DNA of 64,000 bases from Rhodococcus sp. B7740 (GTDB lineage Bacteria; Actinomycetota; Actinomycetes; Mycobacteriales; Mycobacteriaceae). The first letter of the stretch is position 1. Each line of letters begins with the position of its first letter. The notes below the pieces were generated by a model that ran no database searches, was not told the DNA's origin, and saw nothing but the letters and a program-made list of their open reading frames with translations. Of the stretch, positions 54,226 to 62,337 are shown piece by piece. Location: NCBI RefSeq assembly GCF_000954115.1, contig NZ_CP010797.1, forward strand, positions 4,712,001 through 4,776,000, read 5' to 3'. The translations under genes and the position numbers were made by a program.

Positions 54226-55266
54226 ATGACTTCAGCTACCGCTTACCAGGCCACCGCTCCTGACGCCCCGCTCGAGAAGGCGACGATCGAGCGACGCGCT
54301 GTCGGACCGCACGACATCCTCATCGACGTCAAGTTCGCCGGCATCTGTCACTCCGATATCCACACCGCCCGTAACGAGTGGGGTGGCACCACGTACCCCG
54401 TCGTTCCCGGGCACGAGATCGCAGGCATCGTGGCCGAGGTCGGCTCCGAGGTGACCAGCCGCAAGGTGGGCGACCGCGTCGGCGTCGGCTGCTTCGTGGA
54501 CTCCTGTGGCGAGTGCGAGGCGTGCAAGGACGGCGACGAGCAGTACTGCACCAAGGGCGTCGTCCAGACGTACAACTCGAAGACCTACGAGGGCGAGTTC
54601 ACCCACGGCGGCTACTCCACCCAGATCGTCGTGACGGAGAAGTTCGTTCTCGGAATCCCGGAGGGCGTCGAGCTCGACGTCGCCGCACCTCTGCTGTGCG
54701 CAGGCATCACCCTGTACTCGCCGCTCAAGCACTGGGGCGCAGGACCGGGCAAGAAGGTCGCCATCATCGGCATGGGCGGCCTCGGCCACATAGGCGTCAA
54801 GATCGCGCACGCACTCGGAGCACACGTCACCGTGCTGAGCCAGACCGACGCCAAGGAAGCCGACGGCAAGGCCTACGGTGCCGACGAGTACTACGCCACC
54901 AAGGACACCACCGCCCTCAAGGATCTGCAGGGCAAGTTCGACCTGATCCTCAACACGGTCTCCGCGAACCTGCCGATGGGCAAGTACCTCGGACTGCTCG
55001 CCCGCAACGGCACCCTCGTCGAGCTCGGTGTTCCCGAGAAGCCCCTCGAGGTGCCCGCGTTCAACCTGCTGGCCAACCGTCGCTCCTTCGCCGGTTCGAT
55101 GGTCGGTGGCATCGCCGAGACCCAGGAAATGCTCGACTTCTGCGCCGAGCACCACATCGGTGCCGAGATCGAGGTCATCCCGGCCGAGAAGATCAACGAG
55201 GCATACGACCGCGTCGTCAAGTCCGACGTGCGCTACCGCTTCGTGATCGACGCAGCCACGCTGTAA
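54226..55266 (+). CDS. Zinc-dependent alcohol dehydrogenase (cinnamyl-type, AdhC-like)
   Basis: A 346-residue MDR-family dehydrogenase using NADP(H) or NAD(H). Catalytic zinc ligands are in [16 protein letters not shown] and PGHEIAGIV. The structural zinc site is [15 protein letters not shown]. The cofactor motif is [17 protein letters not shown]. The motif set is that of cinnamyl alcohol/YahK/AdhC enzymes, which reduce many aldehydes. The ATG at 54226 has no clear ribosome site. A strong terminator follows. Confidence 0.93.
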   Translation: MTSATAYQATAPDAPLEKATIERRAVGPHDILIDVKFAGICHSDIHTARNEWGGTTYPVVPGHEIAGIVAEVGSEVTSRKVGDRVGVGCFVDSCGECEACKDGDEQYCTKGVVQTYNSKTYEGEFTHGGYSTQIVVTEKFVLGIPEGVELDVAAPLLCAGITLYSPLKHWGAGPGKKVAIIGMGGLGHIGVKIAHALGAHVTVLSQTDAKEADGKAYGADEYYATKDTTALKDLQGKFDLILNTVSANLPMGKYLGLLARNGTLVELGVPEKPLEVPAFNLLANRRSFAGSMVGGIAETQEMLDFCAEHHIGAEIEVIPAEKINEAYDRVVKSDVRYRFVIDAATL

Positions 55267-55293
55267 ATCTTCACCCAGCTGTACCCAGCATGA

Positions 55294-55330
55294 GAGAAGG
55301 GCCCGCGACGCAGTGTCGCGGGCCCTTCTC
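55294..55330. terminator. Strong bidirectional terminator
   Basis: A perfect 16-bp stem (gagaagggcccgcgac and its complement) with a 5-base loop lies between the convergent alcohol dehydrogenase and ppk2 genes. On the plus strand it runs into cgttc. Confidence 0.88.
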
Positions 55331-55332
55331 GT

Positions 55333-56190
55333 TCAGCTCTCGGCGAGACGCTTCTTCTCGTGTTCGACGTCGAAATCGGCTGCGGGCCAATCGAGATCGA
55401 GTTTCTCCAACGTGTCGATCAGGATCTCCGTGACAGCCAGGCGGCTGTACCATTTCCGATCGGCCGGTACGACGTACCACGGTGCATGATCGACGTCGGT
55501 CCGATCCAGCACCCGCTGATACGCCGCCCGGTACTGCGGTAGGAAGCCACGCTCGGTGACGTCGCCCGGGTTGTACTTCCAATGCTTGTCGGGCCGATCG
55601 AGCCGCTCCTGCAACCGCTTCTTCTGCTCGTCTGCAGAGACGAACAACGCGACCTTCACCACGACGGTTCCCTGTTCGGTCAATTCCTTCTCGAAGGCGT
55701 TGATCTCGTCGAATCGCTTCTCCCACACCTGCCGTGGCACCAAGTCGTGGACCGCGACGACGAGGACGTCCTCGTAGTGGGAGCGATCGAACACCCCGAT
55801 GCGGCCGGCCCGCGGAAGTGCTTTGCGGATTCGCCACAGGTAGTGGTGTTGTTTCTCTTCCTGAGTCGGCACCCCGAACGACGCCAGGTCCACGCCCTGC
55901 GGATCGACCATGCCGATGACGTGCTTGACCATTCCGCCCTTGCCTGCGGTGTCCATGCCCTGGAGTACCAGCAGAACCGACCTGGTTCCACCCGCGCGCC
56001 CATGGGCGTAGAGCTTCTCCTGCAGCGCGGCCAGTACCGCACCCCGCTGTTCGAGGACGTCGTTGCCGTGGGCCTTCTTGCCGTCGAATCCCGGAGTTGC
56101 GGTGAAATCGATGTCCTCCACGCGTGGAGACGCGCCGGCACGCAGCACGTCGACGGGAGAGAGCGTCCACAATTTCGAGTTGTCGGCCAT
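55333..56190 (-). CDS. ppk2: Polyphosphate kinase 2 family protein (second paralogue)
   Basis: A 285-residue PPK2-type polyphosphate:nucleotide phosphotransferase. Walker A is LQGMDTAGKGGMVKHVIG, the lid/Walker B region is GVFDRSHYEDVLV, and HWKYNPGDVTERGFLPQY is typical of the class that works on AMP/ADP (III-like). It differs clearly from the class I-type copy at 1762. The ATG at 56190 lacks a good ribosome site. It is divergent from the F420-type oxidase gene, with a 24-33 base gap depending on that gene's start. Confidence 0.9.
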   Translation of the reverse strand: MADNSKLWTLSPVDVLRAGASPRVEDIDFTATPGFDGKKAHGNDVLEQRGAVLAALQEKLYAHGRAGGTRSVLLVLQGMDTAGKGGMVKHVIGMVDPQGVDLASFGVPTQEEKQHHYLWRIRKALPRAGRIGVFDRSHYEDVLVVAVHDLVPRQVWEKRFDEINAFEKELTEQGTVVVKVALFVSADEQKKRLQERLDRPDKHWKYNPGDVTERGFLPQYRAAYQRVLDRTDVDHAPWYVVPADRKWYSRLAVTEILIDTLEKLDLDWPAADFDVEHEKKRLAES

Positions 56191-56214
56191 GACCGATGAG
56201 ACTACTTCTCTACC

Positions 56215-56685
56215 ATGGGGATCATGGCCCCTACCATCGCAAAAGCCGAGACCGTGTCGCGTGAGGAATTGCTCGAATTCGTCTCTCCGCGGCACCATCA
56301 CACCCTGATCACCCGCAAGCGCGACGACGGCCTGCAGGTCTCCCCGGTTTCGGCCGGGGTCGACTCGGAAGGCCGCATCGTCATCGCCACGTACCCCGAG
56401 CGCGCGAAGGTGCACAACATTCGCCGCAACTCCGCCGTCACGGTGTTGGTGCACAGTGATGATTGGAATGGCGACTACGTCCAGGTCGACGGTACCGCCG
56501 AAATCATCGATCTTCCCGACGCGGTCGAGCCTCTGGTGGAGTACTTCCGCAGCATCGCCGGCGAGCACTCGGACTGGGACGAGTACCGCGCGGCGATGGT
56601 GAAGCAGGGAAAGTCGTTGATACGCATCGTGATCGACACCTGGGGACCGATCGCCGCGGGTGGCTTCCCTCCAGGGAGAGTGTGA
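56215..56685 (+). CDS. PPOX-class F420-dependent oxidoreductase
   Basis: A protein of 156 residues (153 if the second ATG at 56224 is used) with the split beta-barrel fold of pyridoxamine-phosphate-oxidase relatives. The segments LEFVSPRHHHTLITRKRDDGLQVSPVSAG and YPERAKVHNIRRNSAVTVLV match the actinobacterial F420-binding FDOR-B group. It probably reduces a quinone- or bilin-like substrate with F420H2, but the substrate is unknown. It is convergent with the siderophore-binding gene. Confidence 0.85.
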   Translation: MGIMAPTIAKAETVSREELLEFVSPRHHHTLITRKRDDGLQVSPVSAGVDSEGRIVIATYPERAKVHNIRRNSAVTVLVHSDDWNGDYVQVDGTAEIIDLPDAVEPLVEYFRSIAGEHSDWDEYRAAMVKQGKSLIRIVIDTWGPIAAGGFPPGRV

Positions 56686-56709
56686 CAAGCCCCCCAGGGA
56701 GGGTGTGAT

Positions 56710-57693
56710 CTAGCCCTTCAGTGGTGCCGCGAAGAGCGGCACTGCGTTCTCCAGTGCGTATCGGGTGCCTGCGACCGAGGCTGCCGAGAATGCGTTGGAG
56801 AGGTTCTGATCTCCGAGCACCACGAGGCGTCCGTCGCGTGCCGACGGCAGGCCCTGGATCGACGGGTTGTCGGTGATCACCTCGGGTCCGGTGCCGATGG
56901 GGAACATGACGGTGAGGTCGGCATCGAGCGCGGAGATGTTCTCCTCGGAGAGTTCGATGCTGAATGCTCCCGGCTGCGCGAGGTTCTGGACGGCCGGGGT
57001 GTTCTCCATGCCCAACGACTCGAGGAAGTCGACGCGGGTGTCGCCGCGGACGTAGGCACCGACCTGTCCGCTGTAGAGCGTGCCGACGGCGACGGTCTTG
57101 CCGGCGAATTCGGGGTTGGCGGCGATGGTGTCGTCGACCAGTGCCTGGGTGTCGTCGACGAGCTTCTTGCCCTCGTCGACCTTTCCGAGCGCTTGGGCAA
57201 CGATCTCGGTCTGGCCGTCCCACGTGGTGCCGTAGGCGACGTCGGTTCCCGGCGGCGCGGCGACAGTCGGGGCGATCTCGGACAGGTCGTCGTAGACGGC
57301 TTTGTCGTTGGTGCTACGAGTCCACAGGATCAGATCCGGTGCCAGCGCCGCCACCGACTCCATGTCGACGTCGAAGGTGCCGACGATCGTGGGGTCGGTG
57401 TCGTAGGTTTCGTCGACCCACGGGCCGAGGCCGTTTCCGCCGACTCCGAGCCAGTCACTCGCTCCGACAGGTTGGACGCCGAGCGCCAGTGCGGTCTCGG
57501 CGTCCGACCAGCCGAGTGCAACCACGCGCTGCGGATTCGCCGGGACCTCGACGTCGCCGAACATGTCGGTGACGACGACACCACCGGCCTCCGAGGGGTC
57601 GGTGGTGTCGCCGTTGTCGGAGCTGCATGCGGTCAGAGTGAGGGCGAGGGCGAGGGTTGCCGCAGGCAGAGCCAACGAACGAGAAATGTGCAT
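56710..57693 (-). CDS. Iron-siderophore ABC transporter substrate-binding lipoprotein
   Basis: A 327-residue FecB/FepB-type lipoprotein. The lipobox is ALTLTACSS (Cys23), then an acidic linker and the two-lobed domain with NPQRVVALGWSDAETALALGV, VAALAPDLILWTRS and YVRGDTRVDFLESLGM. It binds a ferric siderophore outside the membrane. Its ATG at 57693 lies inside an IdeR-type box, so the transcript is nearly leaderless and directly iron-controlled. No permease genes adjoin it. Confidence 0.9.
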   Translation of the reverse strand: MHISRSLALPAATLALALTLTACSSDNGDTTDPSEAGGVVVTDMFGDVEVPANPQRVVALGWSDAETALALGVQPVGASDWLGVGGNGLGPWVDETYDTDPTIVGTFDVDMESVAALAPDLILWTRSTNDKAVYDDLSEIAPTVAAPPGTDVAYGTTWDGQTEIVAQALGKVDEGKKLVDDTQALVDDTIAANPEFAGKTVAVGTLYSGQVGAYVRGDTRVDFLESLGMENTPAVQNLAQPGAFSIELSEENISALDADLTVMFPIGTGPEVITDNPSIQGLPSARDGRLVVLGDQNLSNAFSAASVAGTRYALENAVPLFAAPLKG

Positions 57694-57710
57694 AGGGCAC
57701 GCTAACCTAT
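57692..57710. promoter_or_regulatory. IdeR/DtxR-type iron box
   Basis: The 19-mer atagggcacgctaacctat agrees with the consensus TTAGGTTAGGCTAACCTAA at 14 positions. It overlaps the start codon of the siderophore-binding gene and the last base of the upstream DJ-1-like gene's stop. Confidence 0.65.
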
Positions 57711-58255
57711 CAAGCGCTGAAATGCTCCACGATCTTCGCGCAGAAGGCCGGCAGGTCGTCCGGATTGCGGCTCGACACCAGGTTGCCGTCGACGACCACT
57801 TCCTCGTCGACGACGGTTCCTCCCGCGTTGCGAATGTCGGTTCGGATGCTCGGGTAGGACGTCAACGTCCGGCCCTTCACGACGTCCGCCTCGACGAGAG
57901 TCCAGGCACCGTGGCAGATGACGCCGACCGGTTTGCGGGCTTGTACGAATGCGCGCACGAACGCCACCGCGTCCGCGTCGACGCGAAGTTGGTCGGGGTT
58001 GGTGGTGCCGCCGGGCAGGATCAGCGCATCGAAGTCGTCCGCGGAGACATCGGCGACGACGCGGTCGACCGTGAAGGTGTCGGCGGCATTGACGTCGCTC
58101 TCCATCGCTTGGATGTCACCATGGTCGAGTGCCACCAATGTGACTGTGGCTCCGGCATTTTCGACGGCTTCACGAGGCTGAACCAGTTCGACCTGCTCGA
58201 CGCCGTCTGTAGCGAGAATGGCGATGCGGCGTCCGGTCAATGTATCGGTAGTCAT
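57710..58255 (-). CDS. DJ-1/PfpI-family protein
   Basis: A 181-residue protein of the DJ-1/PfpI class I glutamine-amidotransferase-like fold. The nucleophile elbow is VGVICHGAWTLVEA with Cys near residue 115; FDALILPGGTTNPDQLR holds the acidic residue. Members act as deglycases, proteases or glyoxalases in oxidative stress. The neighbouring iron-regulated gene begins 17 bases downstream on the same strand but has its own promoter box. Confidence 0.9.
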   Translation of the reverse strand: MTTDTLTGRRIAILATDGVEQVELVQPREAVENAGATVTLVALDHGDIQAMESDVNAADTFTVDRVVADVSADDFDALILPGGTTNPDQLRVDADAVAFVRAFVQARKPVGVICHGAWTLVEADVVKGRTLTSYPSIRTDIRNAGGTVVDEEVVVDGNLVSSRNPDDLPAFCAKIVEHFSA

Positions 58256-58317
58256 ACCTGTTCGAATGTCCGACCGGACCGGATCTCAAACTGACGAGTG
58301 ATGGTACGAATGGAGAC

Positions 58318-58494
58318 ATGAGCGAATCACCCATCGAAACGCCCACCGAGGATCGGGTCGAGCAGAGTCTGCCGATCGTCGACGAGTCCGGCGAGCCGAG
58401 TACGAGTGATCTGCCCGTCGAGGCCGACGTCCGGGACGTGCTGGATCAACGAGCCGAGGTCCCGCTCGACGACGACGGGTACGACGAGCGCTAG
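58318..58494 (+). CDS. Small acidic protein (58 aa)
   Basis: A 58-residue acidic, probably disordered protein (MSESPIETPTEDRVEQ... LDQRAEVPLDDDGYDER). TGGAGA lies before the ATG. The C-terminal ADVRDVLDQRAEVPLDDDGY pattern recurs, to my knowledge, in small actinobacterial proteins of unknown function. Its stop codon shares the CTAG with the stop of the convergent TetR gene. It is too short for most gene callers. Confidence 0.7.
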   Translation: MSESPIETPTEDRVEQSLPIVDESGEPSTSDLPVEADVRDVLDQRAEVPLDDDGYDER

Positions 58495-59228
58495 GGCGTG
58501 CCTGGTTCGACGACGAGAGGGTGCGGCTGCGACTTGAACTTCGCGGGGGAGCCGTCGGCCATGGCGACTCCGTGGATGCCGCCCCACATCATCATGCAGA
58601 GATAGTCGATCAGATCGTCCGCGGACATGGACTTGTTGGAGATCCACCAGTGCGTGGCCAACTGAACCGCGCCGACGATCGCGAAGGCCCACGGAACCGA
58701 ACCGCCCGAGTCCATCTCGCGTTGCCGTAGGCGCTCACCCAACACGGTGGAAAGCAACTCGGCGATCATGCGCTCGGACTCGGCGACGACGTCGCGATTG
58801 TTGCCGGCGTTGTTCGCCATGACGTACAGGTACACCTCGGGATCGGTGGCCACCGTCTCGACATAGGCGGTCACGACGACGCGGGTGAGTTCGTACTCGT
58901 CGAGCTCGTGCGAGATGGCCGCGTAGATGCGAGGTGCCAGGGTCGTCTCGACGTACCGCGACATGGTCGCGCTCGTCAGGTCGTTCTTGTCGGTGAAGTA
59001 GCGGTAGAGCACCGTCTTGGAGATACCGATCTCCGACGCGATCTCGTCCATTCCGATCTCGCGGCCCCGCAACCGGATCGCAGCCAGCGTGCCGTCGACC
59101 AACTCCTCGCGTCGCGCGATCTTGTGCTCACGCCACCGACGTTTGCGGCCGTCCGGCTTCTCGGCCTTGGGCTTGTCCTCGCTCGGCTCGGACTCGTCCA
59201 GCTTTGCCTCCGTCGTATTTCTTGCCAC
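58491..59228 (-). CDS. TetR family regulator
   Basis: A 245-residue regulator with a charged N-terminal extension (DESEPSEDKPKAEKPDGRKRR), an HTH (IGMDEIASEIGISKTVLYRYFTDKNDLT) and a helical ligand domain. The GTG at 59228 is preceded by AGGGTGG; GTGs further upstream are possible. Position before the DUF445, XRE and HbhA genes corresponds to the TetR gene Rv0472c of M. tuberculosis (recalled). Its ligand is unknown. Confidence 0.87.
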   Translation of the reverse strand: MARNTTEAKLDESEPSEDKPKAEKPDGRKRRWREHKIARREELVDGTLAAIRLRGREIGMDEIASEIGISKTVLYRYFTDKNDLTSATMSRYVETTLAPRIYAAISHELDEYELTRVVVTAYVETVATDPEVYLYVMANNAGNNRDVVAESERMIAELLSTVLGERLRQREMDSGGSVPWAFAIVGAVQLATHWWISNKSMSADDLIDYLCMMMWGGIHGVAMADGSPAKFKSQPHPLVVEPGTP

Positions 59229-59302
59229 GACCACCACCCTATGCGCCTGCTCGGACACCGTCGCAGGGTGCGTCCGGTTGGTCCGAGGTATTTCTGGGCA
59301 CA

Positions 59303-60577
59303 ATGTCGGTTGTGCAGCTGATGAACTTCGACGACGACACCAAACGCCGCGACCTCCGCAAGATGAAGACGGTCGCGACGGGCTTTCTCGTCTTCGCATC
59401 GATCGTCTACATCTTCTGCCGCTGGCAGGAGTCGACGGGTGCAGGTGCCTGGGTGGGCTACGTGCGCGCGGCATCGGAAGCGGGAATGGTGGGCGCACTC
59501 GCGGACTGGTTCGCGGTGACGGCCCTGTTCAAGCACCCGCTCGGCATCCCGATTCCGCACACGGCCTTGATCAAGAAGAAGAAGGACCAGCTGGGTGCGA
59601 GCCTGAGTTCGTTCGTCGGCAGCAACTTCCTCGCCCCCGAGGTCGTGTCGGAGAAGGTCGCGTCCGCGCAGGTTCCCCTGCGGTTGGGGACCTGGCTCGC
59701 TCAGCCGGACAACGCCGAACGGGTCGCGGCCGAGGCGGCGACCGTGTTGCACGGCGTTGTCGACGTCCTCAACGACGAGGACATCACCGCCGTCATCGAC
59801 AGCACCATCGTGCGTCGACTCGCCGACCCGCAGTGGGGACCGCCGATCGGCCGGATTCTCGACGAACTGCTCCGCGAGAATCGCCAGCTGCCGTTGATCG
59901 ACATGCTCGCCGAGCGCGCTCACCAGTGGGCGCTCGGCAGCCAGGAGATGATCGATCGCGTCGTCGCGCGGGACTCCCCGAACTGGTCGCCGAAGTTCGT
60001 CGACACCCTGTTGGGCGAGAAGGTCTACAAGGAGCTCGTCGAGTTCACCTGGAAGATTCGCTCCAACCCCGAACACGACGTACGCCTGGCCGCCAACAAG
60101 TTCCTCGTCGATTACGCCAACGACCTGCAGCACGACCCGGTCACCATCGAGAAGGCCGAGAAGCTCAAGGCGCAGATCATGGGGCGCGAGGAGATCACCG
60201 GCCTCGCCGCGGCGACGTGGAAGGTGGCCAAGCGGCTGATCACCGAGTCGGTGGACGATCCGACGAGCACGCTGCGCACCAAGATCAAGGAGAACACCGC
60301 CAACCTCGGGGTGCGCTTGCGCGACGACGAGGAATTGCGCGGCAAGGTCGACGGCTGGCTCCTCGGTGGGGCGAGTTACATCGCCGCGAACTACGCGGAC
60401 GAGATCACCACGATCATCGGGGACACCGTCGCGCGGTGGGATGCCGAGGAGGCGAGCAAGAAGATCGAACTGCAGGTCGGACGCGATCTGCAATTCATTC
60501 GCATCAACGGAACCGTCGTCGGTTCCATCGCCGGTCTCGCCATCTACACGATCTCGGATCTGATCTTCGGGCACTAG
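59303..60577 (+). CDS. DUF445-family membrane protein
   Basis: A 424-residue YjiN/DUF445-type protein. One transmembrane segment near residues 25-42 and another at the C-terminus (TVVGSIAGLAIYTISDLIFG) flank a long helical cytosolic or periplasmic domain. The signature YVRAASEAGMVGALADWFAVTALFKHPLGIPIPHTALI follows the first helix (EAGMVGALADWFAVTALF). Function is unknown. It matches the Rv0473 position before the XRE/HbhA genes. An ATG at 59321 is an alternative start. Confidence 0.88.
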   Translation: MSVVQLMNFDDDTKRRDLRKMKTVATGFLVFASIVYIFCRWQESTGAGAWVGYVRAASEAGMVGALADWFAVTALFKHPLGIPIPHTALIKKKKDQLGASLSSFVGSNFLAPEVVSEKVASAQVPLRLGTWLAQPDNAERVAAEAATVLHGVVDVLNDEDITAVIDSTIVRRLADPQWGPPIGRILDELLRENRQLPLIDMLAERAHQWALGSQEMIDRVVARDSPNWSPKFVDTLLGEKVYKELVEFTWKIRSNPEHDVRLAANKFLVDYANDLQHDPVTIEKAEKLKAQIMGREEITGLAAATWKVAKRLITESVDDPTSTLRTKIKENTANLGVRLRDDEELRGKVDGWLLGGASYIAANYADEITTIIGDTVARWDAEEASKKIELQVGRDLQFIRINGTVVGSIAGLAIYTISDLIFGH

Positions 60578-60620
60578 TGCTAGCAGAGTGCTTGCAATAG
60601 TTAGCACCCTTCGGTACCGT
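60577..60620 (+). promoter_or_regulatory. Promoter region of the XRE-hbhA operon
   Basis: A -35-like TTGCAA (60592) is separated by 17 bases from a -10-like TACCGT (60615). The -35 is bracketed by a perfect inverted pair GTGCTA (60577) / TAGCAC (60602), a possible operator, perhaps for the XRE protein itself. AGGAGG follows before the ATG at 60650. Confidence 0.4.
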
Positions 60621-60649
60621 CCAGTAGGACACCGAAACAGGAGGCCGAT

Positions 60650-61117
60650 ATGGCCGAGAACGAGGGGGATCTGGTCGCCAAAGCGACCGAGGCGACGCAG
60701 GTCGTCGCCGAGGCGGGGGATCTGGTCGCTGCAGTGGTCACCACTGCGGCCCAGGACATCGGCAGCTACATCCGGTCCCAACGAGAAGCCGCGCAGGTAT
60801 CCATGCGGCAACTCGCCAGCCGGGCCGGAGTGAGCAACCCCTACCTGAGCCAGATCGAACGCGGACTGCGCAACCCGTCCGCAGAAGTGCTAGCGCAGAT
60901 AGCCAAGGGTCTGCGCGTCTCCTCCGAGGTGCTGTACGTCCGGGCCGGGATCTTGGAAGCGCGTCCCCACGGTCCGGTGCGCGAAGCTCTGCTCGGCGAT
61001 GAGCACATCACCGAACGGCAGAAGCAAGTGCTGATCGAGATCTACGACTCGTTCTGTCGTGAGAACGAGTCGACGCAGGAGCCCGAACCCGACGAACAGG
61101 AGACACCCGATGTCTGA
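60650..61117 (+). CDS. XRE-family transcriptional regulator
   Basis: A 155-residue protein with an N-terminal helical extension (about 38 residues), an HTH of the XRE type (QLASRAGVSNPYLSQIERGLRNPSAEVLAQIAKGLRV; recognition part SNPYLSQIE) and an acidic C-terminus. It is the counterpart of Rv0474, next to hbhA. AGGAGG precedes the ATG. It overlaps the hbhA-like gene by eight bases, so the two are co-expressed. Confidence 0.9.
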   Translation: MAENEGDLVAKATEATQVVAEAGDLVAAVVTTAAQDIGSYIRSQREAAQVSMRQLASRAGVSNPYLSQIERGLRNPSAEVLAQIAKGLRVSSEVLYVRAGILEARPHGPVREALLGDEHITERQKQVLIEIYDSFCRENESTQEPEPDEQETPDV

Positions 61118-61898
61118 TTCCAAGAACTTCGAGAACGTCAAGACCCCGATCTTCGCAGCCGTCGGTGCAGGCGACGCCGTCGTCCAGGCCGTGGCCGACG
61201 TCGTCGCTCAGGTGCGCTCGCGCGCCGAGAGCCGCACCAGCGAGGTCAACGCCCGCATCGCCGACATCTCCGAAGACGTCACCGAGGGCGTCGAGAGCCT
61301 GCGCGAGCGGCTGGCGAACCTGCCCGCAGAGCTCCCCGACGAGATCGCCGAGCTGCGCGAGCGCTTCACCCCCGAAGAGCTGCGCAAGGTTGCCGAGGCA
61401 TACCTGAAGGTGGCATCCGACCTCTACACCTCGCTCGCCGAGCGCGGCGAAGAGACCGTCGAGCGCATCCGCCGCACGCCCGCCGTCGAAGAACGCCTCG
61501 AACGCGCCAACGCCGCTGCAAACGACGTCGTCGACCTCACCGAGCAGGCCCTCGGAACCGTCGCCTCGCAGACCCGCGCAGTGGGTGAGCGTGCCGCTGC
61601 ACTGGCCGGTCTCGCATCGGACAAGGTCCGCGAGGGTGCCGAGGAGATCTCCGACGCCGCCGACGAGCTCGCCGAGAACATCGACGAAGCAGGCGACGAG
61701 GCCAAGGACAAGGCCATCAAGGCGTCCGACAAGGTGAGCGGCGCGGCGGGCACGGTCGAGGCCAAGACCCGCAGCAACGCCAACTCGCCGATCAAGAAGA
61801 CCCCGGCACCGGCCAAGAAGACCGCACCGGCACCGGCAGCCAAGAAGTCCACCCCGGCTCCGGCCAAGAAGGCTCCGGCGAAGAAGACCACTCGCTAA
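61110..61898 (+). CDS. hbhA: Heparin-binding haemagglutinin-like protein (HbhA)
   Basis: A 262-residue protein with a long alpha-helical coiled-coil region (about 20-200) and a C-terminal tail of Lys-Ala-Pro repeats (KKTPAPAKK, KKTAPAPAAKK, KKSTPAPAKKAPAKK). In M. tuberculosis the methylated Lys-rich tail binds heparan sulfate and the protein is also tied to lipid inclusions. In an environmental relative a role in cell aggregation or lipid-body association is more likely. GGAG precedes the ATG. The longer body and double-length tail differ from the 199-residue mycobacterial protein. Confidence 0.88.
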   Translation: MSDSKNFENVKTPIFAAVGAGDAVVQAVADVVAQVRSRAESRTSEVNARIADISEDVTEGVESLRERLANLPAELPDEIAELRERFTPEELRKVAEAYLKVASDLYTSLAERGEETVERIRRTPAVEERLERANAAANDVVDLTEQALGTVASQTRAVGERAAALAGLASDKVREGAEEISDAADELAENIDEAGDEAKDKAIKASDKVSGAAGTVEAKTRSNANSPIKKTPAPAKKTAPAPAAKKSTPAPAKKAPAKKTTR

Positions 61899-61912
61899 AG
61901 CACTCGTAAAGA

Positions 61913-61948
61913 AAACGACCCCTGCGCCGAGCGGCGCGGGGGTCGTTT
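61913..61948 (+). terminator. Terminator after hbhA
   Basis: A 16-bp stem with one G-U pair (aaacgacccctgcgcc with its complement) and a gagc loop is followed by ttctcgt, 14 bases after the hbhA stop. Confidence 0.85.
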
Positions 61949-61964
61949 CTCGTACACTGACCGC

Positions 61965-62258
61965 GTGAGCATCGCCGGCAGCTTCAGCTACTACATCCTG
62001 ACCTTTCTGCAGATCCTCGGAGTGGTAGGTGCAGGATTCGCGATCTTCCACGCATTGCGTCAGCGCGCCGACGCCTTTCCTGCCGTGGACAAGCTCACCA
62101 AGAACGCGTGGCTGGCCATCCTGTTCGTCGGCCTGCTCCTCATCCTCGTCTCCGGAGTGATCGGATTCCTGGGCATCATCGGCGTCGTCGCCGTGTGCGT
62201 GTACCTCGTCGACGTACGGCCCAAGATCGACAGCATCCAGCGCGGACCTCGCTGGTAA
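61965..62258 (+). CDS. DUF2516 family small membrane protein
   Basis: A 97-residue protein with an N-terminal transmembrane helix (YYILTFLQILGVVGAGFAIFHAL), a short loop and a second hydrophobic region (LAILFVGLLLILVSGVIGFLGIIGVVAVCVYLVDV with break near GVIGF). It is the counterpart of Rv0476 after hbhA. The start is GTG. Function is unknown. Confidence 0.88.
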   Translation: MSIAGSFSYYILTFLQILGVVGAGFAIFHALRQRADAFPAVDKLTKNAWLAILFVGLLLILVSGVIGFLGIIGVVAVCVYLVDVRPKIDSIQRGPRW

Positions 62259-62337
62259 CCAGCCGCGTCGACGCCCGTTCGGTTCTGGGCGTAGCCTCTA
62301 CCGCACCCGCTCGGGGGATACAGGTGGAGGGGAATCA

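Noticed and set aside
60577-60607. GTGCTA/TAGCAC pair as an HrcA CIRCE element
   Set aside because: The half-sites lack the TTAGCACTC-n9-GAGTGCTAA spacing and order, and no chaperone gene follows.
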